15,894 nt of DNA, from NCBI GenBank assembly GCA_964555645.1, contig CAZKTA010000034.1, positions 1-15,894 of the forward strand. The letters run 5' to 3'. The position numbers were made by a program, and so were the translations under genes. Positions 12,695-15,894 of the stretch are shown one piece after another (position 1 is the stretch's first letter; each line of letters opens with the position of its first letter). The notes beneath the pieces were generated by a model, which worked only from the letters and a program-made list of their open reading frames with translations, ran no database searches and was not told where the DNA came from. The stretch is from DTLC01 sp964555645 (GTDB lineage Bacteria > Verrucomicrobiota > Verrucomicrobiia > Limisphaerales > DTLC01).

Positions 12695-15007
12695 ATGAAC
12701 ACACACAAAAACAAATCGTTACTCGCAGTTTTAACCTCGGCACTGTTGGCTACGTTCATTAGCTCAGTTGCATTTGGCGCAGTCGGTGTCACCGTGGCAC
12801 CGTCAACAATTAGCAACACTTACGTAGGGATGGTGACAGTTCAAATCACCGGCTTGAGCAACGGCGAGACTGTGCAATTGCAGAAATATCTCGATGCAAA
12901 CGCAAACGGCGTACTCGACGGTCCTGATTGGTTATTGGAATGTTTGAGTCTCACCGACGGGTTCGTTCCGAAAATCGGTGGGGTAACAAACTACGCCGTG
13001 CCATTTGACCTTACGGGCACAAACGGCGCAATCACCGCGCAGCTTAACTTTTGCCTTCCAAATCAGCTCGACCACTTTGTCGGGCGATACCTGTTTCGCG
13101 TCACAGGTCCATCGGGTGCAGCAACAACAACATTCACCGTAACAAACGCGCCGTTTGCGCAGGCGATCACGGGCACGGTCAAATGCGCAGACACGAATGT
13201 TCCTTACCCATTGATTGTGTTCCTAACGCCTGATGAAGAACTGGCAGGCGGTGTTGTCGGCGCCAACGACGGCACATTCACAAACCGGTTACCCCCCGGT
13301 ACTTACATCACAATGGCTGTCCGTCCAGGTTACATTTTTGATGCAGCTAATCCGGCCATTGTTACCTTGCCCGAGGGCATAACTGTTTCGACTAATCTAA
13401 ATGTGATCGGCGCCACTCGCCTACTTGCCGGGCGCGTTGTTGACGCGGCAAATACAAATGTTGGATTGCCAGGTGTGTTTCTGTTCACAATGAGCGCAAG
13501 TGGTGCGGTCACACTCGGCACCACAGACACAAACGGTAACTTTGCACTGCCGGTCGGCACAGGCTTTTGGACAATTGAACCAAACACGCTCGCACTTAGC
13601 CGGCTTGGCTACGTTGGGTTGGATGAAAAAACCCTGCCGCAGTTCTATACAACGCATGGGAACGTGACTAATGCGCTTCTGGTTGTGCCAAAAGCAAACG
13701 CGCTTTTTTATGGGTCTGTTCGCACCTTCACAGGTGTCCCACTGGCGGGCGTATGGTTCTATGGCAACGACGCTTATGCTGAGTATGAAACAGACAGCGT
13801 AACCAGCACAAATGGCTTGTATGCAGCCGGTGTGTTGGGCGGCCGCACATGGAATTTCAGACCCGAGTACGCGGGTAGCCAAATTCTGCCAAACTATGTC
13901 GTCAGCTCCGGCACAAACACCTATGTGGGGTCGAACCAGGCTATACAGTTGGATTTTGTAGCAGTACCTGTCATCGGTACGATCAGCGGTTGGGCGCGCG
14001 ACACCAACGGTAACCCTGCACCGGGCCTCGGGGTGTACGCTTGGGCTAACATAGGCACAAACCACTTCTATGTTTACACCGAGACGGGACCAGACGGCAT
14101 CTACCTGTTACGCGTTGCTGATGACACGTGGCGTGTTGGAGTTAACTGTCCGCAGCTTCAACAGCACGGTTATCAATGCCCACCTGAACAAGTCGTGTCT
14201 GTCCCGCCATCAAATGCCACAGTCAATTTCACGATCTACCCGCTCGCGCCTCTGGAGATTACAACTGTGAGTTTGCCACACGGCCATGTCGGTTACTATT
14301 ACAACGAATTGTTGAGGGCATCTGGCGGTGTGCCACCATACGGTTGGGCTCTAGAGGTCGGCTCAGGTCAGTTGCCGCCTGGGCTGATTTTACAGAATTG
14401 GGGCCAGATCAATGGCACCCCAACTGCCACCGGCACGTTCAATTTCACCGTACGTGTGACCGATAATTTGGGTAATTGGACAAATAAACAACTATCAATC
14501 ACGATTGCTGCGCCGCCCCTCATCATCACAACGACAATGCTGCCGTCTGGCCAGGTTTGGATTAATTATTTGGTCTGGCTAAATGCGACCGGCGGTGTAC
14601 CCCCATACAACTGGTCGCTTGCACCCAGCTCAGCACCGCTGCCGCCTGGCCTGGTGCTCAGGCAGGACGGGCGTTTAGAAGGTGTCCCCACAACAAACGG
14701 CACGTTCAACTTTACAGTGCGTGTGACAGATTCGATGTCGAATTTCACCAACAAAACTGTCACCCTCACAATTACGCCTCCGCCAAGTCCAGTACCTGTG
14801 ATCGAATCTGCACGCCGACTGCCGACCGGTGAGTTCCAGTTCCAATTCAACACCCTCAGCGGCGCAATGTACACGTTGCTTTACTCGACAAACCTTGTCC
14901 ATTGGACACCTATCATTACGTTCAGTGGCTTAGGCAGTCCAATCACAATCATAGACCCAAACACAGGCGCACCAGTCAGATTTTACCGCGTACGCGTACA
15001 GTTGTGA
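12695..15007 (+). CDS. Secreted protein with putative-Ig repeats and a Verrucomicrobia-type C-terminal module
   Basis: A 770-residue exported protein of unknown binding target. The N-terminus 'MNTHKNKSLLAVLTSALLAT' continues to 'AFGAVG', a typical Sec signal peptide with cleavage likely after about residue 29. Residues about 30-140 form a beta-rich region with 'YLDANANGVLDGPDW', which resembles a calcium-binding or dockerin-like loop. Residues about 155-515 look like several carboxypeptidase-regulatory-like beta sandwiches ('ITGTVKCADTNVPYPLIVFL', 'LAGRVVDAANTNVGLPGVFL', 'ISGWARDTNGNPAPGLGVYA'). Two putative-Ig (He_PIG) repeats follow (about 520-606 and 609-694), both with 'ASGGVPPY/ATGGVPPY', 'LPPGL' and 'GTFNFTVRVTD'. 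The last 70 residues are the 'YTLLYSTNLVHW ... RFYRVRVQL' module seen at the ends of many Verrucomicrobia exported proteins. The frame is open to TTG 12653, but ATG 12695 gives a proper signal peptide. No enzyme domain is visible. Confidence 0.85.
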   Translation: MNTHKNKSLLAVLTSALLATFISSVAFGAVGVTVAPSTISNTYVGMVTVQITGLSNGETVQLQKYLDANANGVLDGPDWLLECLSLTDGFVPKIGGVTNYAVPFDLTGTNGAITAQLNFCLPNQLDHFVGRYLFRVTGPSGAATTTFTVTNAPFAQAITGTVKCADTNVPYPLIVFLTPDEELAGGVVGANDGTFTNRLPPGTYITMAVRPGYIFDAANPAIVTLPEGITVSTNLNVIGATRLLAGRVVDAANTNVGLPGVFLFTMSASGAVTLGTTDTNGNFALPVGTGFWTIEPNTLALSRLGYVGLDEKTLPQFYTTHGNVTNALLVVPKANALFYGSVRTFTGVPLAGVWFYGNDAYAEYETDSVTSTNGLYAAGVLGGRTWNFRPEYAGSQILPNYVVSSGTNTYVGSNQAIQLDFVAVPVIGTISGWARDTNGNPAPGLGVYAWANIGTNHFYVYTETGPDGIYLLRVADDTWRVGVNCPQLQQHGYQCPPEQVVSVPPSNATVNFTIYPLAPLEITTVSLPHGHVGYYYNELLRASGGVPPYGWALEVGSGQLPPGLILQNWGQINGTPTATGTFNFTVRVTDNLGNWTNKQLSITIAAPPLIITTTMLPSGQVWINYLVWLNATGGVPPYNWSLAPSSAPLPPGLVLRQDGRLEGVPTTNGTFNFTVRVTDSMSNFTNKTVTLTITPPPSPVPVIESARRLPTGEFQFQFNTLSGAMYTLLYSTNLVHWTPIITFSGLGSPITIIDPNTGAPVRFYRVRVQL

Positions 15008-15110
15008 CATCGGCAGCGAGATAAATCCAGACGCGTGCAGGCTACACCAGTTATCTTTACCGGCGCGGTGTGTGTGAGCGACGTTTTCTAACACAAAGAA
15101 ACAAAGCCCC

Positions 15111-15139
15111 CGCAGTTTCTTCGCCACGCTGCGTTTTTT
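15111..15139 (+). terminator. Weak candidate terminator of the secreted-protein gene
   Basis: CGCAG (15111-15115) pairs with CTGCG (15129-15133) around a 13-base loop, followed at once by TTTTTT. It lies about 105 bases past the stop codon. The stem is only 5 bp. Confidence 0.4.
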
Positions 15140-15549
15140 ATGTGGCCCGAGTGGGAGAACCTCATCATACACACAGTACGCATGGTGCCGGCACAGCGTT
15201 TTTCACATAAACCAGGTATTCCGTGGTCCAACCAAAAGTAACCGGCCGCGAATTTAGAACATTTCCATAAAAAGGTAGCGACACGTTTCGACAACCATTC
15301 AAATTCCTTTCGAGCTCCAGTCATTCGGTGTAATAGCGTTTTCACCTTGTAACTGCACAATGTAGCCGGGATTACTTGGCTGTATGGGGGAATGCATGCA
15401 CCCTGCGTGCGGTTTTACGCGCCCTGGCACAAAACACACTCAGGACATACTTGTTCACGACCCGACCAGCTCGCCGCACAGAAATGTGCCGAACGCAAAC
15501 TCCGCCTGCGACACACAGCAGCGTATCTATTCCTTAATCCAGTTCTTCT

Positions 15550-15571
15550 GGCTTAGTGGGTTAAGCACCCA
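15550..15571. repeat. Dispersed TTAACCCGGGTTAGCAC repeat, copy 3 (diverged)
   Basis: The plus strand reads GGCTTAGTGGGTTAAGCACC, matching the minus-strand reading of copies 1 and 2 around GGGTTA(A)GCAC. It can fold either as GCTTA/TAAGC or as TGGGT/ACCCA. Confidence 0.35.
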
Positions 15572-15839
15572 TCTGGCCGGTACCAATGCAACAGTGCGCA
15601 CAGAGTTCGCGCCTTGCTTTTTGGCAACAACACTATCCCAAACCGTAACTAGTATTACGCGCAATCCACTATCGTACGGGCATACAGCCATGCAATTGTG
15701 CAATCGAATCGCAGAAATACCGAGCCGCTGAGTTTTGTGTAAAAAACCAACCAGTTGCCGACATGGTCTCGGCATACAGCGCACTATTTGTGTCGGCTCA
15801 CGCACGTCCCTACAGGTCCTCTACCACATTCATTCCAAA

Positions 15840-15872
15840 GGTAGAGACGCATGGCCACATGCGTCCGGACAT
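15840..15872. repeat. Partial REP-like element, diverged copy of the 2738-2800 element
   Basis: GGTAGAGACGCATGGCCACA with its hairpin GACGCATG-GCCA-CATGCGTC, then CGGACAT, lines up with the left half of the 2738 element (GGTAGGGACGCGCGGCC...GCGTCCGGA). The stem has changed on both sides while keeping pairing. Just upstream, GTCCCTAC (15808-15815) and TCCTCTACC resemble the right-hand ends of the same family. Confidence 0.5.
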
Positions 15873-15894
15873 TTCTGTCTTATGCACCCAGTTT

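Larger units (their letters stand above)
15008..15894. other. 887-base right-edge stretch with no supported gene
   Basis: The longest open frame (15384-15731, 115 codons) gives a composition and order unlike any family I know. It holds a weak terminator (15111-15139), one dispersed repeat copy (15550-15571) and REP-like palindromes near the edge. It may be a decayed region or the upstream region of a gene beyond the window. Confidence 0.55.

Noticed and set aside
12583..12819. Minus-strand frame ending 'ARPAGLEPATF'
   Set aside because: That peptide is the well-known false translation of a tRNA gene; here it is antisense to tRNA-Arg.
15384..15731. 115-codon plus-strand frame in the right-edge stretch
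   Set aside because: No family resemblance, no start context, and a residue order that looks random; not supported as a gene.
1..15894. CRISPR array, insertion sequence or prophage
   Set aside because: No regularly spaced direct repeats, no transposase or integrase frame, and no phage structural genes; the tRNA gene is not followed by a duplicated 3' end that I can see.

Overview
The window most likely comes from a member of the Verrucomicrobiota, probably the Pedosphaera/Limisphaera side of the phylum. The main reason is the large secreted protein at 12695-15007: it carries putative-Ig (He_PIG-type) repeats and ends in the short C-terminal module 'YTLLYSTNLVHWTP ... RFYRVRVQL', which is very common on exported proteins of that group. 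Two further signs agree: none of the six intact protein starts has a clear Shine-Dalgarno sequence, and the intergenic regions contain GC-rich palindromes related to 'GGTAGGGACGCG'. This placement comes from family memory; no search was run.

The left third (1-2592) is a gene graveyard. Four consecutive genes of defence or toxin type are all broken: the C-terminal part of a DUF499-like ATPase (one frameshift), a PIN-domain nuclease (two in-frame TAG codons), an HNH endonuclease with a putative SRA/SAD-like N-terminal region (frameshifted and cut off inside the zinc-finger/HNH part), and, on the other strand, the first 100 residues of an AAA_14/DUF4143-type ATPase with a damaged Walker A motif. 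The last two are fused tail to tail at about 2290-2306. A non-coding stretch follows (2593-3060) with a 63-bp REP-like palindromic element, a small degenerate tandem repeat, a strong terminator for ppdK and a cluster of GC palindromes.

The central part is intact housekeeping metabolism. Pyruvate phosphate dikinase (ppdK, minus strand) and cobalamin-dependent methionine synthase (metH, plus strand) diverge from a 318-bp regulatory region. That region holds candidate promoters for both genes (each with a TAGTTT -10 box and 16-bp spacer), overlapping ATATCnnGATAT palindromes near metH, and a perfect dyad in the ppdK leader. MetH has two unusual in-frame inserts, each at an inter-domain linker and each rich in DNA inverted repeats. 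Convergent with metH lies a family 2 glycosyltransferase (polyprenyl-phosphate sugar synthase type).

The right part holds endonuclease V (nfi, minus strand) diverging from a YjbQ/UPF0047 family gene (plus strand), a tRNA-Arg(UCG) with encoded CCA, and the secreted Ig-repeat protein. The last 887 bases contain no gene I can support, only a weak terminator, one copy of a dispersed GGGTTAGCAC repeat and a partial REP-like element at the extreme edge.

These genes do not form one pathway; the layout is single genes in alternating orientation. I found no complete new system. The leads most worth checking are the two MetH linker inserts, the metH operator candidate, the two intergenic repeat families and the decayed defence cluster.
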